Position numbers and translations under genes: made by a program. A DNA stretch of 64,000 bases from JAAYCI01 sp964370295 (lineage in GTDB: Bacteria > Bacillota > Clostridia > Oscillospirales > Ruminococcaceae), in assembly GCA_964370295.1 (NCBI GenBank), contig CAYJIR010000002.1, positions 1-64,000 of the forward strand, written 5' to 3'. The notes beneath the pieces were generated by a model. The model saw nothing but the letters and a program-made list of their open reading frames with translations. It was not told the origin of the DNA and did no database searches. The first letter of the stretch is position 1, and each line of letters opens with the position of its first letter. Shown piece after piece: positions 36,583 to 46,615 of the stretch.

Positions 36583-37503
36583 TTATACAATTATGTCAAA
36601 ATTTTGACAAGTTTCCCACACCTTTCCTTTCGGGGTATAAAACCATTCTCCCTCTTGCAAACAGGCCAACATATCACATGGCATCGGCAAAACAAACACT
36701 TGCTTTTTGTTTTCAAAACAATAAAAAGAAATTTCCGCACAATGCAATGCATGGCGCCCCATTTTCTCCATGGAACCTCCATATAAATCATCCCCTAAAA
36801 GAGGATGACCCAGGTGCGCCATATGCACGCGAATTTGATGGGTACGGCCAGTTTTTGGGCGCACTGCCAACAGAGTAGCATCCCTATTATAGGCAAGCAC
36901 AGTATAATCTGTGCAACTTTGTTTCCCATTTGGATGCACACACTGCAAAATAGCACTGTCCTCGCGCTGCAACAGAGGCGCCATCACCGTACCATCTTTG
37001 CAAATCACCCCTTCTACGATTGCCAGATACACCTTGTTTAAGCTACTGGCTAGGCGAAACGCCACACCGGCATTCATAGCACACAGCACCAGCCCGGATG
37101 TGTTGGCATCCAATCGCCCAATTGGCCGAAACGCATACTGACATCCTCTTTGCTGCATTAAAAAGGAAAACCCATTGGCAAGTGTTCCATCTTTATGGCT
37201 CCGTGTGGGGTGCATCACAAGCCCTGCCGGCTTATTTATCACCATAACATGCATATCTTCATACACTATTTTCAGTGGCATCTCCTGTGCCTGCAGTGAC
37301 ATTTCGTCCATCGGCAATTGCACGCATACATATTGCCCCTCTTGAAGCACATGGTTTGTCTTAACACGTTGTCCATTCACTTGTAACCCGTTTGGCTCAA
37401 ATTTCACACGGCGAATCAGAGACATAGAAATTCCTTGTCTTCGCAAAAAAACACCCAGCTTTATACCTGCTTCTTCTTTTGGCACCTCAAAGCATATCGG
37501 CAT
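36583..37503 (-). CDS. RluA family 23S rRNA pseudouridine synthase
   Basis: A 306-residue RluD/RluA-type enzyme with an N-terminal S4-like domain (about 15-75) and a catalytic domain. The catalytic aspartate is in GRLDANTSGL near residue 132, with INKPAGLVMHPT and GRTHQIRVHMAHLGHPLLGD. It overlaps the thiamine pyrophosphokinase gene by 17 bases at the end of a long operon. The exact uridine target cannot be assigned. Confidence 0.9.
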   Translation of the reverse strand: MPICFEVPKEEAGIKLGVFLRRQGISMSLIRRVKFEPNGLQVNGQRVKTNHVLQEGQYVCVQLPMDEMSLQAQEMPLKIVYEDMHVMVINKPAGLVMHPTRSHKDGTLANGFSFLMQQRGCQYAFRPIGRLDANTSGLVLCAMNAGVAFRLASSLNKVYLAIVEGVICKDGTVMAPLLQREDSAILQCVHPNGKQSCTDYTVLAYNRDATLLAVRPKTGRTHQIRVHMAHLGHPLLGDDLYGGSMEKMGRHALHCAEISFYCFENKKQVFVLPMPCDMLACLQEGEWFYTPKGKVWETCQNFDIIV

Positions 37504-38191
37504 CTTTTTTTACCACCATTACAAATAATGCCCCTGTTTCACACGCAATACAAGCTTGTGCATCTTTAAATTCATTGCTTACACCCAAAGGAAAGTCTGC
37601 ACTTAAACACGCATTTTCCATGGAATACTGCAACCCTTTTGCAAAAACACCTTCACTTTTCCCTTTTGCCGAAAAAATGCTGAGATAGGAATCCTCTTTT
37701 TTATCCACGGTCAATTCTTGGCCCGGCAAAACACAGTACACCGTGGTGGTTTCTTCTAAAATTATGGCCTGAACACCACTTTCCTGCAAAAACAACAGCG
37801 TTGCCAAAGTGGCCAAACTATGATCGAAGCGGCCGCCAAGCACCCCAAACAACAATGCCTTTTTAAACCCAAGACGCACAGTTTCTTTGGCTGCATAATG
37901 TAAATCTGTGTCATCTTTTTCTTTGGGCAGCACCATCCACACTGTGTGGTATTTTTGGTTTGCTTGTGCCGCCTTAGCTCGGCTATGCAAATGAGGTGCC
38001 GAATCAAAATCCCCTAAAACCACATCCGGCATAAGCCCACAATTTTCTGCCTGAAGAGCACCGGCATCGGCTGCAACTACAAAGGGATTTTCCTCGTATA
38101 GCTGTAGCGCCTCTTGCGCAAGAGACGCTAACACAGGGCGAGCCCCAAAAATAAAGCAAGTATTTGTTTTGTTTTGCTGGGTGTTGTTCAA
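37487..38191 (-). CDS. thiN: Thiamine pyrophosphokinase
   Basis: Makes thiamine diphosphate from thiamine and ATP, 234 residues. Diagnostic segments are VVAADAGAL, VVLGDFDSA, EKDDTDLHYA and GGRFDHSLATLATL. The start is TTG 38191, overlapping the rsgA stop as TTGA. The order rsgA-(rpe)-thiN is common in Clostridia; rpe is missing here. Confidence 0.92.
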   Translation of the reverse strand: MNNTQQNKTNTCFIFGARPVLASLAQEALQLYEENPFVVAADAGALQAENCGLMPDVVLGDFDSAPHLHSRAKAAQANQKYHTVWMVLPKEKDDTDLHYAAKETVRLGFKKALLFGVLGGRFDHSLATLATLLFLQESGVQAIILEETTTVYCVLPGQELTVDKKEDSYLSIFSAKGKSEGVFAKGLQYSMENACLSADFPLGVSNEFKDAQACIACETGALFVMVVKKDADML

Positions 38192-39054
38192 TAGCGCTCG
38201 CTTTCTTTCAGTTGCCTATACAACAGGCAATAACTCTCGTATCTTTTTTCGGAAATCTCTTCGCGTTGCAAGGCTTCTCGCACCGCGCAGCCTGTTTCTA
38301 CAATATGGCTACAGCCGGAAAACCTACATTTTGGCATGTTTTTCTTTATTTCCGGAAAGGCCATTTGCAAGTTTTCGGCTGTCATGCCTCCCACCTGCTG
38401 CAAATCAAAACCGGAAAACCCTGGAGTATCTGCCACAAGCCCCGTTCCCACCTCTAAAATATCTACCTCTCGTGTGGTATGGCGCCCTCTACCCAATTTT
38501 TTACTAATCTCTGCCGTGTCTCTATTGGCATTTGGACAAAGTGCGTTGAGCAAAGTGCTTTTCCCTACACCGGAATTGCCACAAAACACACTGAGTTTCC
38601 CTTGCAACATCTGCAAAACCTTTTCAAGCCCTTCACCGCTTTTAGCGTTGGCAAAAAAAACCGGAAACCCTGTTTTTTCATATGCCGATAACAAGGACGT
38701 GCCATCGGCAAGGTCTGTTTTGGTGATGAGTAAAGCCACCTCAGCCCCTTGGTCTATAGCCACAGCCGACATTTTATCCAAAACGAAAAAGTTAGGGGAT
38801 GGATGCACGGCAGATGCCACCAAAAACACCCTGTCTACATTGGCCACAGCCGGCCGCACAAAGGTATTCTTTCTTGGCAAAATATCTTGTATCACCCAGG
38901 TCTGTGCCTCTTGTTCCAACACCACTTTGTCGCCTGCCAAAGGTTTTTTTCCACGTTTTCGAAAAATACCTCGTGGTTTCACCTGCAACATGCCACATTC
39001 CTGTGTTTTAACGTTGTAAAACCCGCCAATTCCCTTATAAATAAGCCCCTGCAT
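38188..39054 (-). CDS. rsgA: Ribosome small subunit-dependent GTPase RsgA
   Basis: 30S assembly GTPase with circularly permuted G motifs, 288 residues. An OB fold (about 1-65) precedes TKTD (G4), GNSGVGKST (G1, near 165) and DTPGFSGF (G3), with a C-terminal zinc site CRFSGCSHIVETGC. I chose ATG 39054, one base after the kinase stop (TAGTATG); the longer frame to 39201 is a proline/histidine-rich shadow of the kinase tail. Confidence 0.93.
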   Translation of the reverse strand: MQGLIYKGIGGFYNVKTQECGMLQVKPRGIFRKRGKKPLAGDKVVLEQEAQTWVIQDILPRKNTFVRPAVANVDRVFLVASAVHPSPNFFVLDKMSAVAIDQGAEVALLITKTDLADGTSLLSAYEKTGFPVFFANAKSGEGLEKVLQMLQGKLSVFCGNSGVGKSTLLNALCPNANRDTAEISKKLGRGRHTTREVDILEVGTGLVADTPGFSGFDLQQVGGMTAENLQMAFPEIKKNMPKCRFSGCSHIVETGCAVREALQREEISEKRYESYCLLYRQLKESERY

Positions 39055-39055
39055 A

Positions 39056-41110
39056 CTAAGTGGTTTCCGATGATGGTGCCGGTGCCGGCTCGGAAGAGGA
39101 CGAGGAGGAAGGGGCCACTGATGAAGAAGGTGTGGGCGTAGGTGTGGGCTCGGGTGTAGGCGTGGGCTCGGGTGTAGGTTGGGGCCCTTGCGACACCACA
39201 AGAGAAATGGTAGAGCCCTGTGTCACCTCACCACTGCCCGGATTTTGCGAAATCACAGTTTCCGCCAACTGGTCTGAATATTCAAAGGTGACATTGGCCG
39301 GCAGGCCAACGGCTGCTAGGGCCACAAGCGCATCATATCGCTGCATGCCCACCACACTGGGAACTGTGGTTGTGGCAGGAGCAGGCGGTGGTGCCGGACC
39401 TTTTGACACGGTGATAAATACAGCAGTGCCGATGCTGACTTCAGCACCGGCCTCCGGGTTCTGCACTATAATCGTGCCCGCAGGCAAATCATTGTACTCT
39501 TCCGTTGTAGTTCCCAGTTGTAAATCAAATTCCAGCAATGTTGTGGTGGCCGTGGGCAAATCCATCCCTGTAACCGTAGGCACCACCCGGTTGTAATTGC
39601 CTCGTTCTCCGGAAACATAAATGGTTAACACCGTATCCGGCAAATTCTGCACCACACTGCCCGCAGCAGGCTCTGTATTTATCACAAGACCGTTGGGCAC
39701 GTTTTCATCCACCACCACTTGAGCATAGGGACGCAAACCCAAATCCAAAATAACAGTGATGGCCTCATTACGGCTCATTCCGGAAAGGTCTGGCACTGTT
39801 ATTTCTTGCACACCCTGACTAACCGTTAAATATATTCTTTGGTTTGCTTTCACCATTTTGGGATTATCGTTACTGCTAGTTGGGTTTTGGCTAATCACTT
39901 GCCCCGCAGGCACACCGGGATTGCTCTCCTCAATGGGTGCTTCCAGTCGCAAATGATTGTAGGGCTCATCACGCAATAAACGCTGTACATCCTCGTACTG
40001 CATCCCCACAAAGTTGGGTAATTGGATATCCTCGTACTCTGTGAACAATGGGTTGCCACTACTGGAAAACATAGAATAGGCAACGGCTGCACAGGCACCA
40101 CACACGGCAATGGTGATGGCCAAAACAATAGGCACAAGCCAGCTACGCCTTTTTTTCTTCTTTTTCTTTTTATTGTTATTCGCACCGGGGTTGCTTCGTT
40201 TTGTATCTTTAACCACTTTGTCTATATACCTCGTTGGGGCTGTATTTGTAAGATATGTATACTCAAATTTAATGCTGGGATCCCGTTTAAAGTGTTCAAT
40301 GTCGCTCATCATTTCCAAAGCACTTTGATAGCGTTGGCGTGGCTCTTTTTCCATGGCTTTCATGGTGATTTCTGCAAGCCCCATCGGCACAGATGCGTTT
40401 GCTTCTGTGAGGGGAACCGGGGCATCCGAAATTTGTGCAATGGCCACCGACATCACATTATCACTTTCAAAAGGAACTTTGCCAGACAACATTTCGTACA
40501 TCATAATGCCCGCAGAATAAATATCTCCCCGCTGGTCTGTGCTTTCCCCCTTGGCTTGTTCGGGGCTGATATAATGCACGCTGCCAATGGCCTGATCACT
40601 GACGGTGTGGCTTTCACTGCGGGCAAGGCGTGCAATGCCAAAATCCATCACTTTTAAAGTGCCATCGGCGGTAAGCATAATGTTTTGCGGCTTGATATCC
40701 CTGTGCACCACCCCTCTGTCGTGCGCATGTTGCAATGCATGTAAAATTTGCAACATAAAATGGATGGTTTCTTTGTAAGTAAGCGGTTCTCCTCGTTGCT
40801 CTATATATTCTTTTAGTGTGATGCCCTCGATAAGTTCCATCACAATGTACTGCATTTTTTCACTTGCGCTTACATCGTACACTTTCACGATGTTATCTTG
40901 GCTTAACACACTGATAGCACGTGATTCGTTGTTAAACCGTCGCACCACTTCCTCGTTATCGCGCAATTCTTCTTTTAGAATTTTTACGGCCACCACACGA
41001 TCTTCTCCCAAATCTCGTGCTTTATATACATCGGCCATACCTCCCTCGCCCACGAGGCATTCCAATTCGTAACGTCCGTCTAGACGTTTCCCGATGATAC
41101 TGTTATCCAT
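39056..41110 (-). CDS. prkC: PASTA domain serine/threonine kinase
   Basis: Membrane kinase of 684 residues that senses peptidoglycan fragments in known PrkC/Stk1 proteins. The kinase domain covers about 1-270, with VAVKILKEEL (catalytic lysine), VHRDIKPQN and MDFGIARL. A lysine-rich stretch and a membrane segment (about 327-350) follow, then four PASTA repeats to about 640, and a tail of PTPEPT and serine repeats. It overlaps the PP2C phosphatase by 8 bases, the conserved kinase-phosphatase pair. Confidence 0.95.
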   Translation of the reverse strand: MDNSIIGKRLDGRYELECLVGEGGMADVYKARDLGEDRVVAVKILKEELRDNEEVVRRFNNESRAISVLSQDNIVKVYDVSASEKMQYIVMELIEGITLKEYIEQRGEPLTYKETIHFMLQILHALQHAHDRGVVHRDIKPQNIMLTADGTLKVMDFGIARLARSESHTVSDQAIGSVHYISPEQAKGESTDQRGDIYSAGIMMYEMLSGKVPFESDNVMSVAIAQISDAPVPLTEANASVPMGLAEITMKAMEKEPRQRYQSALEMMSDIEHFKRDPSIKFEYTYLTNTAPTRYIDKVVKDTKRSNPGANNNKKKKKKKRRSWLVPIVLAITIAVCGACAAVAYSMFSSSGNPLFTEYEDIQLPNFVGMQYEDVQRLLRDEPYNHLRLEAPIEESNPGVPAGQVISQNPTSSNDNPKMVKANQRIYLTVSQGVQEITVPDLSGMSRNEAITVILDLGLRPYAQVVVDENVPNGLVINTEPAAGSVVQNLPDTVLTIYVSGERGNYNRVVPTVTGMDLPTATTTLLEFDLQLGTTTEEYNDLPAGTIIVQNPEAGAEVSIGTAVFITVSKGPAPPPAPATTTVPSVVGMQRYDALVALAAVGLPANVTFEYSDQLAETVISQNPGSGEVTQGSTISLVVSQGPQPTPEPTPTPEPTPTPTPSSSVAPSSSSSSEPAPAPSSETT

Positions 41111-41846
41111 TGAGGCCCTTCTCCCTTTTTTCCAAAATCAATGCGGTGATATTGTCTGTTCCTCCGGCTTCTAGTGCCTCTTGTACTAAAATATTTGTCA
41201 TTTCAAAAAAATCTGTTGTGAGTAGTATATTTTGCATTTGCTCGTCTGGCACCATGTTGGTAAGCCCATCCGAGCACAGCAATATCAAATCTCCCTGTAG
41301 AAACGGGCGCCTGCTATAGCTGGTCTTCACCTTGCTTTCCACACCCAAAGCCCTTGTAATCACATTCTTTTCAGGATGTGTTTTTGCCTCTTGTTGTGTC
41401 AAGACCCCTGCATCTTGCAATTCTTGCACCACGGAATGATCTTTGGTTAGCTGCGATAATTTCCCATTTCTAAGTAAATAGGCGCGTGAGTCACCCACAT
41501 GGCATATATGCAAAACATCCTCTTTTATAATGGCACAAACCGTCGTAGTTCCCATCACAAGTTCCCCGTAACCACTTTGGGCAAAAAGGTCTGCATTTGC
41601 CTTTTGCACTGCTTCGCTCATCAAGGCCTGCACCTCTTCGGGCTCATGCGAGCCCCCCAGCAGTTTTAGAAATTGAGCCTCCATGCTATCGCAGGCCAAT
41701 TGAGAAGCTAAACGACCGTGTTGCGCGCCACCCATGCCATCGCACACGATGCCAAAAGCCCCTCCCGGCGGCAAATATCCACTGCGAAAATCATCTTGAT
41801 TCTCTGCACGGTTTTTGCCAATGTCTGTTTTGCCGATTACTCTCAT
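41103..41846 (-). CDS. PP2C family protein phosphatase
   Basis: Metal-dependent serine/threonine phosphatase (PrpC/Stp type), 247 residues, counteracting the neighbouring kinase. Motifs are GKNRAENQDD, VCDGMGGAQHG, HVGDSRAYL, CSDGLTNMV and GGTDNITAL. ATG 41846 is chosen because AAAGGGGA is upstream and it overlaps the rlmN stop as ATGA. Confidence 0.95.
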   Translation of the reverse strand: MRVIGKTDIGKNRAENQDDFRSGYLPPGGAFGIVCDGMGGAQHGRLASQLACDSMEAQFLKLLGGSHEPEEVQALMSEAVQKANADLFAQSGYGELVMGTTTVCAIIKEDVLHICHVGDSRAYLLRNGKLSQLTKDHSVVQELQDAGVLTQQEAKTHPEKNVITRALGVESKVKTSYSRRPFLQGDLILLCSDGLTNMVPDEQMQNILLTTDFFEMTNILVQEALEAGGTDNITALILEKREKGLNG

Positions 41847-42895
41847 GACTTCCCCTTTGTACTCAACTCTTTTTGTGCATACTCCGCTCGCAATTGACCG
41901 CAAGCCGCTTGTATATCTTCACCAAGGCTTCTGCGCACCGTGGCATTCAGCCCTTTTTCTTGCAATATTTTTTTAAACCGCACTGCGGCCTCTCGGCTAT
42001 TTTTAACAGGCGTCAACCCCGGTGTTGCATTCACGGGTATCAAATTCACGTGTCCACCCATTTTCTTTAAGAGCATGCACAGTTTGTCTGCGTCCTGCCT
42101 TGTATCGTTCTCATCGGGCACCACTGCATATTCATAGCTGATGCGCCGCCCTGTTTTGCTTTGGTAGGCCTTGCAAGCACAAAGCAACTGCGCAATAGAA
42201 TATCGGTGTGCCACCGGCATCAGTTTTCTGCGTTTTTCATCGCTGGCCGCATGCAACGAAATACTCAATGTTACAGCCAAATTTTCCTGCGCCAACTGCT
42301 CTATTTTCGGCACAAGCCCACAGGTGGAAACACTGATATTGCGTTTGGCAAGATTTTGCCCGCGCTCGTCACAAACAAGATGCAAAAAATCCACCGTGGA
42401 ATCGTAATTATCTAAAGGCTCCCCTATACCCATCATCACCACACGAGAAACCGTTTTTTGGCTTTCTTTTTGTACTGCATAAATTTGCCCCAACATTTCG
42501 CCGGCTGTCAAATCTCGCACAAGCCCCTCTTGTGTGGATGCACAAAAACGGCACCCCATACGGCATCCTACTTGACTAGAAATGCAAAGACTGTGGCCAT
42601 AGCTATATTCCATCAACACGGCTTCCACACAGTGCCCATCATGCAAACGCAACAGGTATTTTTTTGTTCCATCTTGGCTTTTTTGGAGCAAAACAATTTG
42701 CAAATTATCTATAAAAAACTTTGTATCCAATTGTTCACGAAAAGATTCCGGCAGGTTTTTCATCTCGTCAAACTGTTGCACCTTTTTTTTATGTAACCAG
42801 CTAAACAACTGCCCCGCACGATAAACCGGCTGGTCTTGCTCTTTACACAAAGCCTCTAACTGAGAAAACGACAAAGACAACATACTCTCTTTCAA
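41843..42895 (-). CDS. rlmN: Dual-specificity RNA methyltransferase RlmN
   Basis: Radical SAM enzyme methylating C2 of A2503 in 23S rRNA and A37 in tRNAs, 350 residues. The cluster motif CRMGCRFCAST near residue 118, GMGEPLDNYD and the C-terminal reactive cysteine in IQAACGQL are visible. TTG 42895 is the likely start (GGAGG upstream, and TTGA overlap with a small frame). ATG 42883 is an alternative. Confidence 0.93.
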   Translation of the reverse strand: MKESMLSLSFSQLEALCKEQDQPVYRAGQLFSWLHKKKVQQFDEMKNLPESFREQLDTKFFIDNLQIVLLQKSQDGTKKYLLRLHDGHCVEAVLMEYSYGHSLCISSQVGCRMGCRFCASTQEGLVRDLTAGEMLGQIYAVQKESQKTVSRVVMMGIGEPLDNYDSTVDFLHLVCDERGQNLAKRNISVSTCGLVPKIEQLAQENLAVTLSISLHAASDEKRRKLMPVAHRYSIAQLLCACKAYQSKTGRRISYEYAVVPDENDTRQDADKLCMLLKKMGGHVNLIPVNATPGLTPVKNSREAAVRFKKILQEKGLNATVRRSLGEDIQAACGQLRAEYAQKELSTKGKS

Positions 42896-43065
42896 AAGTG
42901 CCTTTTCCTCCGTTTCATATACAGGGTGTCTTCCGCAACATACAAACCGGCGCCATTTTCACGGTCTTTGCGTACAATGCTTCTCCCTAAAGCCGCAAAA
43001 GCTTGCGCCTTGGGCGGCAATTGCCACCCGTCTTTCGCCCTATTTACTGCCGCTCGGTATAAAAA
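42892..43065 (-). pseudogene. Possible gene remnant or small ORF coupled to rlmN
   Basis: An open frame of 57 codons whose TGA overlaps the rlmN TTG start as TTGA, the same coupling seen at rsgA-thiN. The translated tail (for example KDGWQLPPKAQAFAALGRS) looks protein-like. No ATG or GTG with a ribosome site opens it, and a short related-looking frame lies just upstream in another phase, so a frameshifted remnant is plausible. Not recognised. Confidence 0.3.
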
Positions 43066-43098
43066 TCAAACTCTATATAAGCATAGCCATTTTATATT

Positions 43099-44406
43099 TT
43101 AGCATATTCTTTCCATACATGCTATAAAAAATCCGGACGTATTTGTATTTTGCGGCAAAAAATATAGCATATCATTTCTTATACACACATTTTTAGGGAC
43201 ATCTTTCGGCAAAAACAATTTAAAACAATCCCCTTTTTGCAAAAAAGCCTGCACCACTTGCTCATTTTCTACACAAAGCGGTGTGCATGTGGAATAGACC
43301 AACCTACCCCCGACCCGCACATAACGTGCCGCCGTTTGTAAAATCGAAAGCTGTAATGCAGGCAAGTTCGAAAAATGATCTCCACTTGTATAACGCAGGT
43401 CCGGTTTTGTAGCCAAAACCCCCAGGCCCGAGCACGGTACATCACACAACACCGCATCTTGAGCTTCCAATTCTTTATTATATACACTGGCATCGTTTTG
43501 TAAAAAATGGGCTCCCTCGATGCCCAAAGATGAAAAAAGAGACTTGGCGCGTTGCAAACGTGTCTCATTCACATCACAAACAGTAAGACCCTCACCGCCT
43601 TGCATCTCTTGGGCCAATGTGGCACTTTTGCCGCCGGGGGCCGCACACAAATCAAGCACACGCATCCCCTTTTTTGCTTGCAGGCAAAGCGCCGCATATT
43701 GCGAGGCAAAATCTTGCACATGATAAAACCCCTGTGCAAAAAATTCATCATTTGCCACACCGCCAGAAAGCTGAATTCGCAAACTATTCTGATGCATTCC
43801 GGATTCAACATGTGTTTTTTGTCTCAAAAACTTCTCTTTTAGCTCTTTCTCTTCTATACGCAAGGTGTTCACACGTATGCTGAGTGCCCCTTGAGAATAG
43901 CAAGCTTGCAAATAGGCTTCATACTCTTGTGGCAAAGCATCCATTAAAGCTTCTGCCACTGCAGAAGAGACACTGTATTTTGCACAAACATTTTCTATTT
44001 TTGTCATATCTGCGTCATCGATTGCTGTAGCAGTAGATGCCTTACGCAACACTGCATTCACAAAACCCGCCGCACTGCTTTTGCCAAAACCACGTGTTAA
44101 AGCAACCGCCTCATGGATAGCCGCATGGTTTGGCACCTGCATATATCTCATTTGACACAAACCGGTTTCTAAAACCGCACGCACTTCCACATCTAATTTA
44201 TCTAAAGAACGACGTAGAAACGGCAAAAGCAGAACATCTAAAGTAATAAGATGTTCTGCCGTATGAAAAAACAAAGAGCTTGCAAAGGCACTCTCACGCT
44301 GCGAGAGCTTCTCTTTTTTCAAGGCTACATGCAACGCCTCAGAAGCATAGCGGCCACCATGCATTTGCATTATTGCCACCGCCGCCGCCCGTCTTGCCTT
44401 ATCCAT
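43099..44406 (-). CDS. rsmB: 16S rRNA (cytosine967-C5) methyltransferase
   Basis: A 435-residue enzyme with an N-terminal NusB-like RNA-binding domain (about 1-140) and a methyltransferase domain. Motifs are LDLCAAPGGKSATLA, DVPCSGLG and YSTCT, holding the two catalytic cysteines. ATG 44406 is chosen because AAAAGGGG lies upstream. Confidence 0.93.
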   Translation of the reverse strand: MDKARRAAAVAIMQMHGGRYASEALHVALKKEKLSQRESAFASSLFFHTAEHLITLDVLLLPFLRRSLDKLDVEVRAVLETGLCQMRYMQVPNHAAIHEAVALTRGFGKSSAAGFVNAVLRKASTATAIDDADMTKIENVCAKYSVSSAVAEALMDALPQEYEAYLQACYSQGALSIRVNTLRIEEKELKEKFLRQKTHVESGMHQNSLRIQLSGGVANDEFFAQGFYHVQDFASQYAALCLQAKKGMRVLDLCAAPGGKSATLAQEMQGGEGLTVCDVNETRLQRAKSLFSSLGIEGAHFLQNDASVYNKELEAQDAVLCDVPCSGLGVLATKPDLRYTSGDHFSNLPALQLSILQTAARYVRVGGRLVYSTCTPLCVENEQVVQAFLQKGDCFKLFLPKDVPKNVCIRNDMLYFLPQNTNTSGFFIACMERIC

Positions 44407-44441
44407 ACACACGCCCCTTTTCCCGCGCAAACAAATCCCTC

Positions 44442-45122
44442 TTAACGCCTGCGGCCAGCCAAACTCACATAATATAAAAGTTGCAACAAGCTGGAAAGCA
44501 AAGCGGCAAGATATGTCATCGCAGCGGCCGTTAATACTTTACGCACCCCTTGACTCTCTTCTTGCGTCACCATGCCCGATTCATCCAAGGTGCGAATAGC
44601 ACGGCGTGACGCATCTAACTCTACCGGCAAAGTAACCAACTGAAACAATACCGCCAGTGCAAATAAAGCAATTCCAACATAAATTAGCCCCAAAAGATTT
44701 AAAAGAAAGCCAAACAAAATAAGCGGTATGGAAAGACGCGAACCAAGGTTGGCCAAGGGCACGATGGCCGAACGGATTTTGATGGGAAAATACCCGGTGG
44801 CATGTTGCACAGCATGCCCGCACTCATGCGCGGCCACACCCACAGCACCAATCGTGGCCGCATTATACGTGGCCTCGGATAAACTTACCGTGTTGGTGCG
44901 GGGGTCAAAATGATCTGTTAAGTGACCCGACACAGGCACAACTTGCACTTGTTGCAAGCCATTTCTATCCAAAATAGAACGTGCCGCCTGTGCGCCCGTT
45001 AGACCCTGTCTGGTATATTCGTGTTCGTATTTTTTAAAGGTGCTTTTCATTTTCCATTGAGCCCACAGCACCACCAGTAGGCCTGGTATCATATACATAA
45101 GATAGGTCATATCAAAAAACAT
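44442..45122 (-). CDS. Membrane zinc metallopeptidase, YugP-like
   Basis: A 226-residue membrane protein with an N-terminal membrane segment, a cytosolic or exposed zinc site HECGH near residue 113, and two to three C-terminal membrane helices. It is the conserved neighbour between fmt and rsmB in Clostridia. The substrate is unknown. Confidence 0.88.
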   Translation of the reverse strand: MFFDMTYLMYMIPGLLVVLWAQWKMKSTFKKYEHEYTRQGLTGAQAARSILDRNGLQQVQVVPVSGHLTDHFDPRTNTVSLSEATYNAATIGAVGVAAHECGHAVQHATGYFPIKIRSAIVPLANLGSRLSIPLILFGFLLNLLGLIYVGIALFALAVLFQLVTLPVELDASRRAIRTLDESGMVTQEESQGVRKVLTAAAMTYLAALLSSLLQLLYYVSLAGRRR

Positions 45123-45143
45123 CTTTGTTTACTCCTTTACTTT

Positions 45144-46082
45144 CTAAACATTCTCCTGTGTGAATACTCCATCAAAACGGTCGTTCTTTTGCAAACGCTT
45201 ACCCTGTGCCCACTGTGTACCACTCATTGGTTTTTTTCCTTCGGGCACAATTTCAATCAGCTCTAAGGCATCCTCTCCACAGGCCACCACCAAGGGGTTA
45301 AGCTGCAACACCTCACCTACATTGCCTTGCAAATTGCACACTCGTGTTTTCATCACTTTGATTTTTTTGCCCCCTGTTATAAACCATGTTCCGGGCCAGG
45401 GGTTGCACCCACGCACTAAATTATGCAGTTTTGTAGCTGGCAATTTAAAGTCTAAGCTTGCCATCCCTTTGTGCAAACTGGGTGCCAAACTTGCCTCCCC
45501 ACTTTGTGGTCTTGCTATCGCACTGCCTTGTTCAACCTTGTTAAGCGTGCGAAGCAACAATTGTGCACCCACCTGTGTAGCCTGCCACAATACTTCCCCG
45601 GCCGTGGCATCCTCCTGTATGGCAAATTCTTCAGTGGCATATAAGGGCCCGGTGTCCAGCCCCTCGTCCAATTGCATAATGCTTACACCTGTTTTTTTGC
45701 AACCATCTATCACAGCCCACTGTATAGGCGCCGCCCCGCGGTATTTTGGCAAACACGACACATGCACATTAAGGCAGCCGTGTCGAGGCAACTTCAACAC
45801 TCCGGCAGGCGCTATGCATCCATACGCCACCACCACAATGACATCCGGATTTAACGCTCGCAGCTGCGAAAGGGTCTCTTCGCCACGCAAGTTCGCCGGT
45901 TGAAACACCGATATACCCTTTTCGCACGCCAGCTGTTTTACGGCTGGTGGGGTAAGCACTTGCTTGCGGCCCACAGGCTTGTCTCTTCTGGTGTAAACAG
46001 CCACAACTTCATGCTCGCTTTGCAAAAGGACATCAAGGCAATGACGTGCAATTTCCGGCGTTCCCATAAAGACAATTCTCAC
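45144..46082 (-). CDS. fmt: Methionyl-tRNA formyltransferase
   Basis: Formylates initiator Met-tRNA, 312 residues. MRIVFMGTPEIA, the formyl-folate site HVSCLPKYRGAAPIQWAV and LDEGLDTGP are diagnostic. The start is GTG 46082, overlapping the def stop as GTGA. Confidence 0.95.
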   Translation of the reverse strand: MRIVFMGTPEIARHCLDVLLQSEHEVVAVYTRRDKPVGRKQVLTPPAVKQLACEKGISVFQPANLRGEETLSQLRALNPDVIVVVAYGCIAPAGVLKLPRHGCLNVHVSCLPKYRGAAPIQWAVIDGCKKTGVSIMQLDEGLDTGPLYATEEFAIQEDATAGEVLWQATQVGAQLLLRTLNKVEQGSAIARPQSGEASLAPSLHKGMASLDFKLPATKLHNLVRGCNPWPGTWFITGGKKIKVMKTRVCNLQGNVGEVLQLNPLVVACGEDALELIEIVPEGKKPMSGTQWAQGKRLQKNDRFDGVFTQENV

Positions 46083-46615
46083 GCCTCTTCCTCCTCGGGC
46101 GCAAAATCTTTATCCAACTCGTGCGGCTCGTCGGGGTCGTAAAAATGCTCGGCCAAGGTATCGAAAGTCACCCCTTTTAAATGGTCAATTTCATGACAAA
46201 AACAACGCGCCGTAAGACCCTCGCCCTCCTCGGTGAAAAACTCTCCGTTTCTATCTTGGGCACGCACCACCACACGCTGTGGTCGTTTTACCACACCAAA
46301 CAATCCAGGAAAAGAGAGACAGCCTTCGTAGGCATATTGTTCTCCCTCTTCTTCTATAATTTCCGGATTGATAAATTCCTTAATCACCAGTTCTTCTTGT
46401 TCGTCTTCCAAGATTTTTTTAGGTTCTTCCAAAGCCACAAACAGGGTGCGCAAAACACCCACTTGTGGTGCGGCAAGCCCTAAACCGTCTGCTTCCATCA
46501 TGGTTTCTTCCATATCCTCAAGCAATTGGTGCAACCTTTTATCAAATTTTGTCACCGGCTTACATTGTTTTTTAAGGCCGGCATCCCCCTCTTTAATAAT
46601 ATTGCGCAATGCCAT
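46079..46615 (-). CDS. def: Peptide deformylase
   Basis: Removes the N-formyl group from nascent proteins, 178 residues. The three motifs are GLGLAAPQVG, YEGCLSFPG and CHEIDHLKG, with a cysteine before HEIDH where glutamine is usual. ATG 46615 is chosen because AGGGAGTG lies upstream. A long acidic C-terminal tail is present. Confidence 0.94.
   Translation of the reverse strand: MALRNIIKEGDAGLKKQCKPVTKFDKRLHQLLEDMEETMMEADGLGLAAPQVGVLRTLFVALEEPKKILEDEQEELVIKEFINPEIIEEEGEQYAYEGCLSFPGLFGVVKRPQRVVVRAQDRNGEFFTEEGEGLTARCFCHEIDHLKGVTFDTLAEHFYDPDEPHELDKDFAPEEEEA

Noticed and set aside
39055..39201. N-terminal extension of RsgA
   Set aside because: Low-complexity proline/histidine sequence that is the out-of-frame reading of the kinase tail.
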